From: DASXTB01 sp036505615
Lineage (GTDB): Bacteria > Acidobacteriota > UBA6911 > JACQSX01
Assembly: GCA_036505615.1 (NCBI GenBank)
Contig: DASXTB010000092.1
Span: 1 to 56,483 of the forward strand
Reading direction: 5' to 3'
Length of the DNA: 56,483 nt
The position numbers and the translations under genes are program-made. Of the stretch, positions 16,645 through 25,832 are shown one piece after another. Under the pieces are notes generated by a model. The model saw only the letters and a program-made list of their open reading frames with translations, was not told the origin of the DNA and did no database searches. Within the stretch, counting starts at the first letter, position 1. Every line of letters begins with the position of its first letter.

Positions 16645-18906
16645 ATGAGGCCAGTAAGCAAGCTGTGGATTGTTCTAATGGTCGGCGCGCTGAGTTGGTG
16701 TCTCGGCTTGGCGCAGGCGACGTCTGCGGATTCGTCGCAGGCTCAGGATCAACCCGAGAAAGCGGTGTCGAAGAATAGCAGCTCCGACAAGCAGTCGCAG
16801 GACCAGCCGACAACGTCGTCACAAGCGGCGACGACCAGTAGCGCGCAAGCGACGACGACCGTAACCGCAACCATAAAGACTGCTGGCAGCCCTTACAAGT
16901 CTCGAATAAAGTGGTTGCAGCCCTCTCTGCAAGGGACTTCGGGGCTGTTTGACGTCTTCAGCGCCGAAGGTTTTAGGAAAGGCGAGTTCAGCCTGCAGTT
17001 CGGCGGGACCAACTATGATCGCTCTCCTGGAGATCTGGATATCACAGATTTCCCAGTAACGTTTACTCTCGGACTGGCCGATCGTCTTGAATGGTCTCTG
17101 GGATGGATTGCTCAGCGTCGTGTCGACGCCGATAACATTCGTTCCTTTCAAACTTCTCCGTTGGGACCGGTTCGCCCGACACGAATCAACATATCGCCTA
17201 GTTTTCCAGTTGCCTATTACAACGGGACGCCATTCCTCGATAACCGTTTTGGAGAAGGTATTTCCGATGTGTTCAGCAGCATGAAGCTAAACTTGATGTC
17301 CGAGCATCGAGACCAGCCGTTCGGCTTGGCGTTGCTCGGCAATGTCAAAGTTCCCACCTCGCGCCATCAAGAAAGCCTGACGGCAGGTCGAACCACGGGG
17401 CAGGTTGACGGCGGTGTGGCGTTGCTGGCTTCAAAATACGCAGGGTCGGCTACCTTGATGTTCAACACTGGGGTGCAATTCATCGGTGATCCTCGCACCG
17501 TGGAGCTTCAGAATGAGTTTCGTTATGGCGCGGGAATTGCCATCGGCACGCACCCAATCCAGTGGATCTTCGAGGCCACCGGAACGGTGTGGTTTGGAGA
17601 TAAGACATCCGACCTTGCCAATCCTCGCAGCCCGGTCGACCTGGTAGCGGGTGTGCGCTGGCTGCCCGTAAAGCCATTGTCAATTGGCGCCGGCTATCGC
17701 TACAACGCGCGTACCTGGCCGGGCGAACTATTCGGCGCACGCGAGGAAGACCATTCCGGGTGGCTGGTGACAGTGGCATTCAATCGCAAGGTCAATCGGC
17801 CTCCCACGGTTGAATGCACCATCGACACGGCAACAATCCAGCAGCGCGGCCGCGCCACGATCAGGGCCAGGGCCAATGATCCCGACGACAGCGAGCTTTC
17901 CATCACCTGGAGAACTACCGGAGGCCGCCTTGTCGGTACCGGCGATACCGTCACGTTTGAGACCGGCGATTTGACGGAAACACCACCGGGACGCTACACG
18001 GTGACCGCGGAAGTAAGCGACGGTACTAATACCGCAACTTGCAGCGTGGACGTAACCGTAGAAAAGCTCAAGCTGGCGCCCACGGTGAGCTGCGAGCCCT
18101 CCACTCAGACGATTAGAGCGGGCGAAACGGCTACTATTCGCGCGACTGCTTCCGATCCGAACCCCGGCGATACCGAGAAGCTGACTTACAGCTGGGAAGT
18201 CGACGGAGAGAAACAAGCCGAAACCGGCAGCACTTTCACTTTTGGAGCCACAGGCAGGAGCCCAGGCAGACACACAGTGAAAGTTACCGTGACCGATCCG
18301 GACGGCCTGACGGCCAGTTGCGAGGTAACAGTCGAGATCTCGGCTCCTCCTCCGCCAGCAGAGGTGCATTGCGACGGAGTAGACCTGGATAAGACGCAGG
18401 TCAACGCCGGCGAATCGATCCGAGCGACGGTCAGAGCCCGAGGAGAAGGACTGAGCTATCAGTGGTCATTGGATGGCAATGTCCTATCCGGCAAGACTGA
18501 CTCCAGCATCACGATCGATACCACAGGCCTCGGTGCAGGGTCGCACACCGTCAGCGCAAGAGTAACTGGCGCAAGCGGGATCACTGCTTCCGAGGATTGC
18601 CGAGCCAGCTTCACGGTAGGCACCAAGGTCGAAGGCTACGAGCTGGTGTGGAATACCGATAAGGCAAGACTCGACGAAGTTGCCACCAGACTTGAGAGTG
18701 ACCCGAGTCTGATCGCCGTCATTATCGGGCATGACAAGGGTAAGACACCTCAGCTGGCTGAGCGCAACGGTTTGCGCCTTGCGCAGAGAGCTAAGAGGTT
18801 CATCGTCGTGGATAGAAAGCACAAAGGTCTGCAAAGCCGGATCGAAGTGCGGGGCGGCGACGCTCGTACTCCACGCACGCTGACCATCGAAGTCAGACCG
18901 AAGTAA
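16645..18906 (+). CDS. Outer-membrane protein with PKD-like domains and OmpA-like C-terminus
   Basis: This 753-residue protein is probably anchored in the outer membrane and links it to the cell wall. A signal peptide (LWIVLMVGALSWCLGLAQA) is followed by a Ser/Thr/Gln-rich linker (about 25-80). A region of alternating beta strands (about 90-385) resembles an outer-membrane barrel. Then come three Ig/PKD-like domains beginning with PPTVECTIDTATIQQRG, APTVSCEPSTQTIRAGE and EVHCDGVDLDKTQVNAGE (about 385-475, 478-570 and 572-660). The last 90 residues look like a divergent OmpA/MotB domain (DEVATRLESDPSLIAVIIGH, LAERNGLRLAQRAKRF). I choose ATG 16645 because AGGAGGGG lies just upstream and it begins the signal peptide. 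The frame is open 31 codons earlier. Confidence 0.8.
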   Translation: MRPVSKLWIVLMVGALSWCLGLAQATSADSSQAQDQPEKAVSKNSSSDKQSQDQPTTSSQAATTSSAQATTTVTATIKTAGSPYKSRIKWLQPSLQGTSGLFDVFSAEGFRKGEFSLQFGGTNYDRSPGDLDITDFPVTFTLGLADRLEWSLGWIAQRRVDADNIRSFQTSPLGPVRPTRINISPSFPVAYYNGTPFLDNRFGEGISDVFSSMKLNLMSEHRDQPFGLALLGNVKVPTSRHQESLTAGRTTGQVDGGVALLASKYAGSATLMFNTGVQFIGDPRTVELQNEFRYGAGIAIGTHPIQWIFEATGTVWFGDKTSDLANPRSPVDLVAGVRWLPVKPLSIGAGYRYNARTWPGELFGAREEDHSGWLVTVAFNRKVNRPPTVECTIDTATIQQRGRATIRARANDPDDSELSITWRTTGGRLVGTGDTVTFETGDLTETPPGRYTVTAEVSDGTNTATCSVDVTVEKLKLAPTVSCEPSTQTIRAGETATIRATASDPNPGDTEKLTYSWEVDGEKQAETGSTFTFGATGRSPGRHTVKVTVTDPDGLTASCEVTVEISAPPPPAEVHCDGVDLDKTQVNAGESIRATVRARGEGLSYQWSLDGNVLSGKTDSSITIDTTGLGAGSHTVSARVTGASGITASEDCRASFTVGTKVEGYELVWNTDKARLDEVATRLESDPSLIAVIIGHDKGKTPQLAERNGLRLAQRAKRFIVVDRKHKGLQSRIEVRGGDARTPRTLTIEVRPK

Positions 18907-18993
18907 GCCGGGTGCAGCAGGACGCGGCGCACAGCCGCGTCCTGGCCGGAGCCTTACCCGGTGAAGCCATCGCCGGTGGCGTGTAGGCCAGAG

Positions 18994-19026
18994 AAAAGCC
19001 GCGGTTTCTCCGCGGCTTTTTCTTTT
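18994..19026 (+). terminator. Rho-independent terminator after OmpA-like gene
   Basis: AAAAGCCGCGG, loop TTTCT and CCGCGGCTTTT form a strong GC stem of at least 7 bp, extended by A-T pairs and followed by TTTTTCTTTT. It lies about 90 bases after the stop of the OmpA-like gene. Confidence 0.88.
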
Positions 19027-19095
19027 GTGCTAAAGCGCACTTGAAACTTTCCTCCCGTTCCCCTACTCTGAAGACGGGAGGAAGTTTTCGATTCT

Positions 19096-21090
19096 ATGCG
19101 TTTCCGCATTTTCAGCGTTTTTCTCTTTACCTTGGTTTCCTTCGTTCAGGGCCAGTCAGTTGATTTCAAAGGTCCCAACGGAGGCGACGTTCGTTCCATT
19201 ACCCTAAACCCACGACGTCCCAACATTTTGATTATCGGGACGACGGACGGGCAAATCTTCCGCTCAGAAGACTCTGCCAGGCACTGGCGGCGCAGCGCCG
19301 GCCTGGGCCGCGGCACGGTAGTTGACAATCTGATTTTTGATCCCAATGTGGAAAACAGGATGTATGCGGGAGTTTGGGACCTGCGCACCACAAACGGCGG
19401 CAATTTGTTTCGCTCCGACGATGAGGGCGTGACATGGCAGCCGGTCCCCATGGCCCCCGGAGGCGCCAGCGTCCGATCCGTCGCTGTGGCGCCAAGCGAC
19501 AGCAATACGATCGTAGTGGGAACACTCGATGGCGTATACCTCTCGCGAGACGCCGGAAAGAGTTGGACGCTCATTTCCGGAGCTGAAAAAGACCTCAAGA
19601 ACATTCAGTCCGTTGCCGTGGACCCCAGAGACAACAGCGTCATTTACGCTGGGACGTGGCACCTGGGAGCGAAAACGACCGATGGAGGAAAAAGCTGGAA
19701 ATGGATCAAGGAAGGGATGATTGATGACAGCGACCTATTCTCCATCTCTATACATCCCACCGAATTCGATTTGGTCTACGTCAGCGCGTGCAGCGGGGTT
19801 TACAAATCCATTAACGGCGGAAACCTTTGGGTGAAGCTCAGAAATGGCCTTACTACGGAAGCGCGGCGCACGCATACAGTCGTTATCGATCCCGTTAATC
19901 ACAATAGAGTGTTTGCGGGCACCACGCTTGGCCTGTATCTGTCTGAAGATGCCGGTTCGAGTTGGCATCGCATTACCACGGCCGATTTGATCATCAATCG
20001 GATGGCTATCAATCCGCAGAATAACAAGGAAATATATCTAGCCGCCGAAGACGCGGGCATTCTGAAGAGCACGGATGGCGGGAAAACATTTGTCCCGTCA
20101 AACGATGGATTTATCCACCGCCAGATTTCGCAGGTCGTTGTTGATCCGACTGTGAAAGACCGACTATACACCGCTGTCCTGTACGACGGGACCTACGGCG
20201 GTTTCTTCATCAGTGACGATGGAGGAAGAAACTGGAAGCAGAGCAACAGCGGAATTGCAAGCGAGGAATTGGACATCTATTCCATTCTCCCGTCGACAAA
20301 TGACAAAACGATTTATGCCACCACAGATGGCGGCATTTATGTAAGCAAGAATCGCGGTGAGAGTTGGGCAAAGCTTGGTTCCCCAAGGCTGGCTGTTCAA
20401 GGCAAGCCAAAGTCGGCCCAGATCACTACGCCAGGGAAGGGGCTGCGTACAAAAGTATTCCAGCTTCAGTTTCTCACTCCAGACGAGCGAAAGCTGGTGG
20501 CGGCTGCGCTGGATGGGATCTATTTTGGCGACTTAAAAACGGGCAAATGGACGCGGGTGATGCTGCCCCAATACACCGGTTCAGTTTATTTCGTACACGT
20601 AGAGCGCGACACGAATGCCTTATTTGCCGGCTCAGACAGCGGCCTGTTCATCTCGCGCGATGGTGGAACGACCTGGAGGCTGAGTAGCCAGGGCCTGCCC
20701 ATTGCCAGCCCCATTCAGTCTTTCGTGCGAATGCCTCAGGACAAGGCGCTGCTGGTGGGAACACATTACGGAGTGTATCGAAGCGCCGATGATGGAGAGA
20801 CCTGGAGTAAGATTACGCAGGGTATTCCGCCGATAAGCATTTCCGCCTTAAAGATATCAACGGACGGCAGAGCCCTTTATGCGGCCGAGTACGTCGAAGG
20901 CAACGTGTACGTTTCCCTGGATGGCGGGGCCACCTGGTCTCCTGCCAATCGCCAGGTCAACGCTAGTGTGTCAAGCCTGACGGTAAGTCCGGGCGATGAC
21001 TCTCTTCTGCTACTTGGATCGGTGTCGGACGGAATCCTGGGCTTGCGTGTGCGGTCTGTTACTGGCATGCTCGCCGGCCAGCAGAACTAA
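19096..21090 (+). CDS. Exported Asp-box (BNR) beta-propeller protein
   Basis: This 664-residue protein has a signal peptide (MRFRIFSVFLFTLVSFVQG) followed by at least twelve Asp-box repeats of the form S-x-D-x-G-x-(S/T)-W. Examples are RSDDEGVTWQP, SRDAGKSWTL, STDGGKTFVP, SDDGGRNWKQ, SRDGGTTWRL and SLDGGATWSP. Asp-boxes cap blades of beta-propellers in sialidases, sortilin/VPS10 and photosystem II assembly factor Ycf48. No catalytic sialidase residues can be identified, so this is better read as a structural or binding propeller outside the cytoplasm. It stands alone, with a terminator upstream and an inverted repeat downstream. Confidence 0.87.
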   Translation: MRFRIFSVFLFTLVSFVQGQSVDFKGPNGGDVRSITLNPRRPNILIIGTTDGQIFRSEDSARHWRRSAGLGRGTVVDNLIFDPNVENRMYAGVWDLRTTNGGNLFRSDDEGVTWQPVPMAPGGASVRSVAVAPSDSNTIVVGTLDGVYLSRDAGKSWTLISGAEKDLKNIQSVAVDPRDNSVIYAGTWHLGAKTTDGGKSWKWIKEGMIDDSDLFSISIHPTEFDLVYVSACSGVYKSINGGNLWVKLRNGLTTEARRTHTVVIDPVNHNRVFAGTTLGLYLSEDAGSSWHRITTADLIINRMAINPQNNKEIYLAAEDAGILKSTDGGKTFVPSNDGFIHRQISQVVVDPTVKDRLYTAVLYDGTYGGFFISDDGGRNWKQSNSGIASEELDIYSILPSTNDKTIYATTDGGIYVSKNRGESWAKLGSPRLAVQGKPKSAQITTPGKGLRTKVFQLQFLTPDERKLVAAALDGIYFGDLKTGKWTRVMLPQYTGSVYFVHVERDTNALFAGSDSGLFISRDGGTTWRLSSQGLPIASPIQSFVRMPQDKALLVGTHYGVYRSADDGETWSKITQGIPPISISALKISTDGRALYAAEYVEGNVYVSLDGGATWSPANRQVNASVSSLTVSPGDDSLLLLGSVSDGILGLRVRSVTGMLAGQQN

Positions 21091-21094
21091 AACG

Positions 21095-21301
21095 AATGCG
21101 GAATGCGGATTGCGGATTGCCGAATAAGGAACGAAAAGGCGTCATCAGTCATCGGTCATCTTCATCAGTCATCAGGTCGCATTTCAGTAGCTTCCGGCTT
21201 CTGGCTTTTGTGCCTAACGGCCTATTGACATGTCGTCGCGGACCGATGACTGATGGCGCCTTTTCTTAGCATTCCGAATTCCGCACTCCGCATTCCGCAT
21301 T
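21095..21301. repeat. Nested inverted repeat, GCGGAATGCGG and GGTCATC families
   Basis: The outer arm of GCGGAATGCGGATTGCGG type (from 21095) pairs with CCGAATTCCGCACTCCGC type (to 21301). The inner arm AAAAGGCGTCATCAGTCATC pairs with GATGACTGATGGCGCCTTTT (about 21245-21265). The centre is unique DNA. It lies between two plus-strand genes. Confidence 0.88.
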
Positions 21302-21328
21302 TATAACTCGGCATTCCAACGGGGAGAA

Positions 21329-21826
21329 ATGTTCACCGGCACCCTGATCGTGGCGGTCGCAATCTGTTCGTTGGCCCTACTGTCAATAACTGCAATTGCA
21401 TACGCGCGCAGAAAACATTTCCTGCAGAAGAAGGGATTCAGCGAAGTAGTTCAGCGTTATTATTTAAAGGGATCTTCCTTCACCGAGGGGCAACAAGACC
21501 TATTCCTGGCGCTACTCTGCTACGAGGATCGATATCCCAGCTTTGCCGCTGTGCTGGAGAAAATCACTCCCCACTTTCCGCTCAGTTATTTTGCGCGACA
21601 TCCGGAGTTTATTCATGCTCTGGACAACCTAACAGATCTTTCCAACCGCGGCATCGATGATATTTCTGCGCAAATGATGGAGCGGGCAGCTCTTGCGACA
21701 GTCATCCGCATCGTGGTGGAAGACCCGTATATTCATCAGACCTATGGAAGAGATCTGGAGCCGCTGGTGGATCGCTTCATTCAGGAGATCGGCATTGCTG
21801 TTCCTTGCCAGACCGCAAGTTCATAG
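21329..21826 (+). CDS. Membrane-anchored hypothetical protein
   Basis: I do not recognise this 165-residue protein. It has one N-terminal transmembrane helix (about 5-25, TLIVAVAICSLALLSITAIA) followed by a basic stop-transfer stretch (YARRKHFLQKKG) and a soluble, mostly helical domain of about 135 residues facing the cytoplasm by the positive-inside rule. A ribosome site GGGGAG precedes ATG 21329. The gene is monocistronic and has inverted repeats on both sides. Codon use looks like that of its neighbours, so it is probably a real gene. Confidence 0.65.
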   Translation: MFTGTLIVAVAICSLALLSITAIAYARRKHFLQKKGFSEVVQRYYLKGSSFTEGQQDLFLALLCYEDRYPSFAAVLEKITPHFPLSYFARHPEFIHALDNLTDLSNRGIDDISAQMMERAALATVIRIVVEDPYIHQTYGRDLEPLVDRFIQEIGIAVPCQTASS

Positions 21827-21884
21827 TTCTTAGCGGGGATTATTTACAAACATTCACCGCTGGGGCGGGAGGGCCGCAACCAAA

Positions 21885-22019
21885 CACCGGGACGCTGCGA
21901 CACGGGGACGCGGGGAGGGTGAAAATCCTTGCGCCTGAATACATTAATGCTAACTGTTAAAGTCTTTGCGGGCTGCAAAGATTCTTACGCTCGCCGCGTC
22001 CCCGTGTCGCCGCGTCCGT
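21885..22019. repeat. Inverted repeat, CGACACGGGGACGCGG family
   Basis: The left arm ACGCTGCGACACGGGGACGC (from about 21891) is complementary to GCGTCCCCGTGTCGCCGCGT (about 21998-22017). The interior contains TGCTAACTGTTAAAGTCTTTG. A related CTAACCATTAAATTCTTTAC recurs near 34240, and its inverse near 44920. The structure lies between convergent genes. Confidence 0.8.
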
Positions 22020-22022
22020 TAT

Positions 22023-22532
22023 TTACGGCTGCGGTTCAACTCTAATCTCAAATAACAACTGCCCGGCGGCTACAGACTCCCCTTCCCGCACTGCAATCTG
22101 AGAAACGAAGCCTTGCCTCGGCGAACGGATCTCATTCTGCATTTTCATCGCTTCAATGACCAGAACGGCCGCATTTCTTTCCACCGGCTCTCCCTGGGAT
22201 TTTAGCAGCCTCACGACGCGGCCTGGCATTTGGGCCTTCACCGGCTGGTGCGTTCCTTTTGAATCGTCCGGCAAAGGGCGTGTCAGGCGGCGATCCGTTA
22301 GCTCGATATAGTAAGCCCTGCCATTGAGCAACACCGTGTATTGAGGGCCTTCATGATGCACCAGGGCATCGATTACTTTTCCGTCGCTGTAGACCAGGCA
22401 GCGAGAGCCGTTCAACTTCAGGAAGCGGACCGAAAATCGTCGATCATCGAGCAGAATTTCCACTCCCTCTCGCTTACTTTGGAGTTGGATACTGTGGCTT
22501 TCTCCATTTAGAAGACGAGCTTCCAGTTTCAC
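22023..22532 (-). CDS. Biotin carboxyl carrier protein of acyl-CoA carboxylase
   Basis: This subunit carries biotin between the carboxylase and transferase sites. The C-terminal 75 residues are a standard biotinyl domain with the motif VIEAMKMQNE; Lys130 is the biotinylated residue. The first 90 residues are beta-rich (a possible barrel or binding domain) and link it to the carboxylase, as in propionyl- or methylcrotonyl-CoA carboxylase alpha chains, where both parts are fused. Here the two are split: its ATG overlaps the stop of the biotin carboxylase gene (ATGA). It ends the minus-strand set with biotin carboxylase and carboxyltransferase. The substrate acyl-CoA is not certain. Confidence 0.92.
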   Translation of the reverse strand: MKLEARLLNGESHSIQLQSKREGVEILLDDRRFSVRFLKLNGSRCLVYSDGKVIDALVHHEGPQYTVLLNGRAYYIELTDRRLTRPLPDDSKGTHQPVKAQMPGRVVRLLKSQGEPVERNAAVLVIEAMKMQNEIRSPRQGFVSQIAVREGESVAAGQLLFEIRVEPQP

Positions 22533-24004
22533 CTCTCATCCTCCCAGACGGAGAGGCGCCAGCGATTGAGCGGCGACTGGATAGGGACTCGTCCTCGGTG
22601 ATGGTACATCAGGGACGCCGCAATCAGCGCGTGCTGCCAGCTATCATCGTGCTCGCGTTGCTCCCGTGCGAGAATCTCCGCCACCAGGACCGTATGCAAA
22701 TCTCCCGCCATTACATCCCGGTCCTTCATCAAACTCTGCAAAAAAGGAATGGACGTGCGAATGCCGGCGATACGGTACTCGGAAAGAGCGCGGCTCATGC
22801 GCGCCAGCGCTTGTTCCCGGTGGGAATCCCAAACGATTACCTTGGAAATGATCGGATCGTAGTAAACGGGAATTTCCGCCCCCTGGTAGACGCCCGAGTC
22901 GACGCGCACGCCCGGCCCGGCAGGCTCCTCCAATGCATCGATTCGCCCCGGGGAAGGCGCGAATCCGGACTCAGCATCCTCGGCGTAAACGCGACATTCA
23001 ACAGCATGTCCGCGAAGCTGGATGTCCTTTTGATCTATAGGGAGTTTTTCGCCGGCCGCCGCCAGCAACTGCAACCGCACCAGATCCAATCCAGTGACCA
23101 TTTCGGTGACTGGATGTTCCACCTGCAGGCGAGTGTTCATTTCCAAAAAATAGAAGTTGTGCTGTTCATCGACTAGGAATTCCACCGTCCCGGCATTCTG
23201 ATATCCTGCGACTGTTGCCAGGCGGACTGCTGCTTCTCCCATCTTACGGCGCAGTACGGCGTCTGCAATCGGCGAAGGCGATTCCTCCACGATTTTCTGA
23301 TGGCGGCGTTGCAGCGAACACTCGCGCTCGGGAAAGTAAATTACCTTTCCGTAACGATCCGCAATGACCTGAATTTCTATATGGCGCGGCCGCCGCAGGC
23401 ATTTTTCCAAAAATACCGTGGGATCCTTAAACGATGCTGCTGCTTCCGCCTGCGTGATCTCCCAGGATTGCTGCAGCTCGACTTCAGACTGAATCAACCG
23501 CAACCCTTTGCCGCCTCCGCCTGCCGAGGCTTTAAGCATGACCGGATATCCAATCTGGCTTGCCACACTTCGCGCAGTTGGCAGATCCGCCACGGCGCCT
23601 TGTGAACCGGGTATGGTCGGGACGGCGGCATCTCGAGCTATTTGCCGCGCCGGGATTTTTTCGCCCAACAGGCGCATTGCCCCAGAAGGCGGACCGATAA
23701 AAGTGATCCCTTCTCTGAGGCATTGATCTGCAAATTCAGCATTCTCGGCAAGAAACCCGTAACCCGGGTGAATGGCCTGCGCGCCGCAGCGTCTTGCGAC
23801 ATCGATAATGCGATCGGCGCAGAGATAGCTTTCCCGCGCGGGCGCCGCGCCGATAGGATAGGCTTCATCTGCCTTTCTCACGTGGAGTCCGGCACAGTCT
23901 ACGTCGGAGTATATGGCCACACCACAGATTCCCATTTCTCGGCAGCTGCGCAACACTCGGACGGCGATTTCCCCGCGATTGGCAACCAGAATCTTGTCGA
24001 ACAT
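22529..24004 (-). CDS. Biotin carboxylase subunit of acyl-CoA carboxylase
   Basis: This enzyme uses ATP and bicarbonate to carboxylate biotin on the carrier protein. The 491-residue chain has the N-terminal biotin carboxylase domain (ILVANRGEIAVRVLRSCREM), the ATP-grasp domain with the glycine-rich loop KASAGGGGKGLR, and the active-site segment EMNTRLQVEHPVTE. The C-terminal biotin carboxylase domain follows. It is about 40 residues longer than E. coli AccC; the tail (HHRGRVPIQSPLNRWRLS) resembles the linker of propionyl/methylcrotonyl-CoA carboxylase alpha chains. It overlaps the carrier gene by 4 bp. The carboxyltransferase gene lies 186 bp upstream, separated by an inverted repeat. Confidence 0.95.
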   Translation of the reverse strand: MFDKILVANRGEIAVRVLRSCREMGICGVAIYSDVDCAGLHVRKADEAYPIGAAPARESYLCADRIIDVARRCGAQAIHPGYGFLAENAEFADQCLREGITFIGPPSGAMRLLGEKIPARQIARDAAVPTIPGSQGAVADLPTARSVASQIGYPVMLKASAGGGGKGLRLIQSEVELQQSWEITQAEAAASFKDPTVFLEKCLRRPRHIEIQVIADRYGKVIYFPERECSLQRRHQKIVEESPSPIADAVLRRKMGEAAVRLATVAGYQNAGTVEFLVDEQHNFYFLEMNTRLQVEHPVTEMVTGLDLVRLQLLAAAGEKLPIDQKDIQLRGHAVECRVYAEDAESGFAPSPGRIDALEEPAGPGVRVDSGVYQGAEIPVYYDPIISKVIVWDSHREQALARMSRALSEYRIAGIRTSIPFLQSLMKDRDVMAGDLHTVLVAEILAREQREHDDSWQHALIAASLMYHHRGRVPIQSPLNRWRLSVWEDER

Positions 24005-24015
24005 GGAACTATTCT

Positions 24016-24190
24016 ACTTGCGGATTTCGGATTGCGGAAAGAAGAAGGTCATCAGTGATCAGTCAACAGTCATCGGTCATCAGTCATCAGTTCACGGTTA
24101 TCGGTCATCAGTTCGCTGACTTGCTGACCTGTTGTCCGATGACCGATGACTGATGACCGATGACGTTCTTCTTTCCTCAAGCCGCAATCG
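24016..24190. repeat. Nested inverted repeat inside the carboxylase gene set
   Basis: The outer arm GCGGATTTCGGATTGCGG, then AAAGAAGAAGGTCATCAG (24020 onward), mirrors GATGACGTTCTTCTTTCC and CCGCAATCG near 24160-24191. The inner GGTCATCAGTCATCAG-type units mirror CCGATGACCGATGACTG-type units. It separates pccB from the biotin carboxylase gene within one strand run, so it could tune expression between them. Confidence 0.85.
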
Positions 24191-25741
24191 TCAGAGCGGG
24201 ATGTTTCCGTGCTTGCGGGGGGGATTCTTGTCGCGTTTGTTTGCGGCCATCTCCAGCGCCCGGATCAGCTTGGGGCGCGTCTGGTGCGGATGGATGACCT
24301 CATCGATGTAGCCTCGCTCGCTGGCGATGTATGGCGAGGCGAACTTGCTTCGAAATTCTTCGACCTTTTGCTGGCGGAAACCTTCAGGATCTTGAGCGCC
24401 CTCCAGTTCTGAGCGGTACAGAATGTTAACGGCGCCCTCCGGCCCCATCACAGCGATCTCAGCTGTCGGATAGGCGAAGTTCATATCGGTGCGGATATGC
24501 TTGGAAGCCATCACACAATAAGCGCCTCCGTACGCCTTGCGCACGATCACAGTGATCTTCGGTACGGTAGCTTCGGCGAAGGCATACAGCAATTTTGCGC
24601 CATGCTTGATGATGCCGCCGTACTCCTGATTGACGCCGGGCAGGAATCCCGGCACGTCCTCAAAGACCACCAGGGGAATGTTGAACGCATCGCAGAAGCG
24701 CACAAAACGCGCCGCTTTGACCGATGCTCCGATATCCAGCGTGCCGGCGAGCACAGCCGGTTGATTGGCGACGATGCCCACCGAGCGCCCATTCAACCGG
24801 GCAAATCCGATCACAATGTTCTGGGCGTAAGCTTCCTGGACCTCTAAGAAATAATGGTCGTCTACGACTGCCCGCGCCAGCTCTTTCATGTCGTAGGGAA
24901 GATTAGGGTCCGCAGGAATCAAGTGGTCCAGGCCCGGATCCTCGCGGTCTACCGGGTCTTGAGTCTCGCAGCGCGGCGGGTCCTCCATGTTGTTCAAGGG
25001 GAGAAAGGAAAAGAGCTCGCGCACCATGGACAGGCAGGCCTGGTCGTCTGCGGCGGCGAAATGGGCCACTCCGCTGATCTCGTTGTGCGTGGTGGCGCCG
25101 CCCAATTCATCCTTGGTTACATTTTCGTGAGTCACTGCTTTGATTACATCGGGGCCGGTGATGAACATGTAGCTGGTCTTCTGCACCATGAAAACAAAGT
25201 CGGTGATGGCGGGGCTGTAAACGGCGCCGCCGGCGCAGGGACCCATGATTGCCGAAATCTGAGGAACCACTCCCGATGCCAACGTGTTGCGCAGAAAGAT
25301 CTCCGCGTAGCCGCCCAGACTGACAACTCCCTCCTGAATGCGAGCTCCGCCGGAATCATTCAGGCCAATAATGGGCGCGCCCATTTTTATGGCCAGATCC
25401 ATGACCTTGCAGATCTTCTGAGCGTAGGTTTCGCTCAGACTCCCGCCAAAGACCGTGAAGTCCTGGGCAAAGACGAAGACCAGACGGCCATCGATCTTCC
25501 CGTATCCGGTTACAACTCCATCCCCTGGGATCTTCTGGTTCTCCATTCCGAAGTCAGCGCAGCGGTGAGCAACGAACTTATCGATCTCGTTGAAGCTTCC
25601 GCTATCCACCAGGAATTCGACACGCTCGCGCGCCGTCATCTTTCCGGCACTGTGCTGGCGCTGCAGGCGGGCCTCGCCGCCTCCCAGTTCGGCGGCGCGA
25701 TTGCGTTTTTCCAGTTCTTCGAGCTTGGTCTTTAGGTCCAT
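24191..25741 (-). CDS. Acyl-CoA carboxylase carboxyltransferase subunit (PccB-like)
   Basis: This subunit transfers carboxyl from biotin to an acyl-CoA, most likely propionyl-CoA, giving methylmalonyl-CoA. The 516-residue chain carries both crotonase-fold halves and the family motifs GGARIQEGV, GPCAGGAVYSPAITDF (N-terminal half) and KAYGGAYCVMASK (C-terminal half). The length is typical for PccB/MmdA beta chains. It is followed on the same strand by the biotin carboxylase and carrier genes, which completes a three-part enzyme. No methylmalonyl-CoA mutase or epimerase is in the window. The substrate (propionyl, acetyl or other acyl-CoA) cannot be decided by eye. Confidence 0.94.
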   Translation of the reverse strand: MDLKTKLEELEKRNRAAELGGGEARLQRQHSAGKMTARERVEFLVDSGSFNEIDKFVAHRCADFGMENQKIPGDGVVTGYGKIDGRLVFVFAQDFTVFGGSLSETYAQKICKVMDLAIKMGAPIIGLNDSGGARIQEGVVSLGGYAEIFLRNTLASGVVPQISAIMGPCAGGAVYSPAITDFVFMVQKTSYMFITGPDVIKAVTHENVTKDELGGATTHNEISGVAHFAAADDQACLSMVRELFSFLPLNNMEDPPRCETQDPVDREDPGLDHLIPADPNLPYDMKELARAVVDDHYFLEVQEAYAQNIVIGFARLNGRSVGIVANQPAVLAGTLDIGASVKAARFVRFCDAFNIPLVVFEDVPGFLPGVNQEYGGIIKHGAKLLYAFAEATVPKITVIVRKAYGGAYCVMASKHIRTDMNFAYPTAEIAVMGPEGAVNILYRSELEGAQDPEGFRQQKVEEFRSKFASPYIASERGYIDEVIHPHQTRPKLIRALEMAANKRDKNPPRKHGNIPL

Positions 25742-25832
25742 GGATTGCCCGAAACAAATTCACCGCGAAAAACTCGCCCAGTAAAATCGCAGTAAACAAA
25801 GCCCTGTTGGGAAAATGTAGGATGTGGTCCTG

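Noticed and set aside
24854..25735. 293-residue plus-strand open frame within pccB
   Set aside because: It is antisense to a clearly conserved carboxyltransferase and has no motif; it reflects codon bias on the opposite strand.
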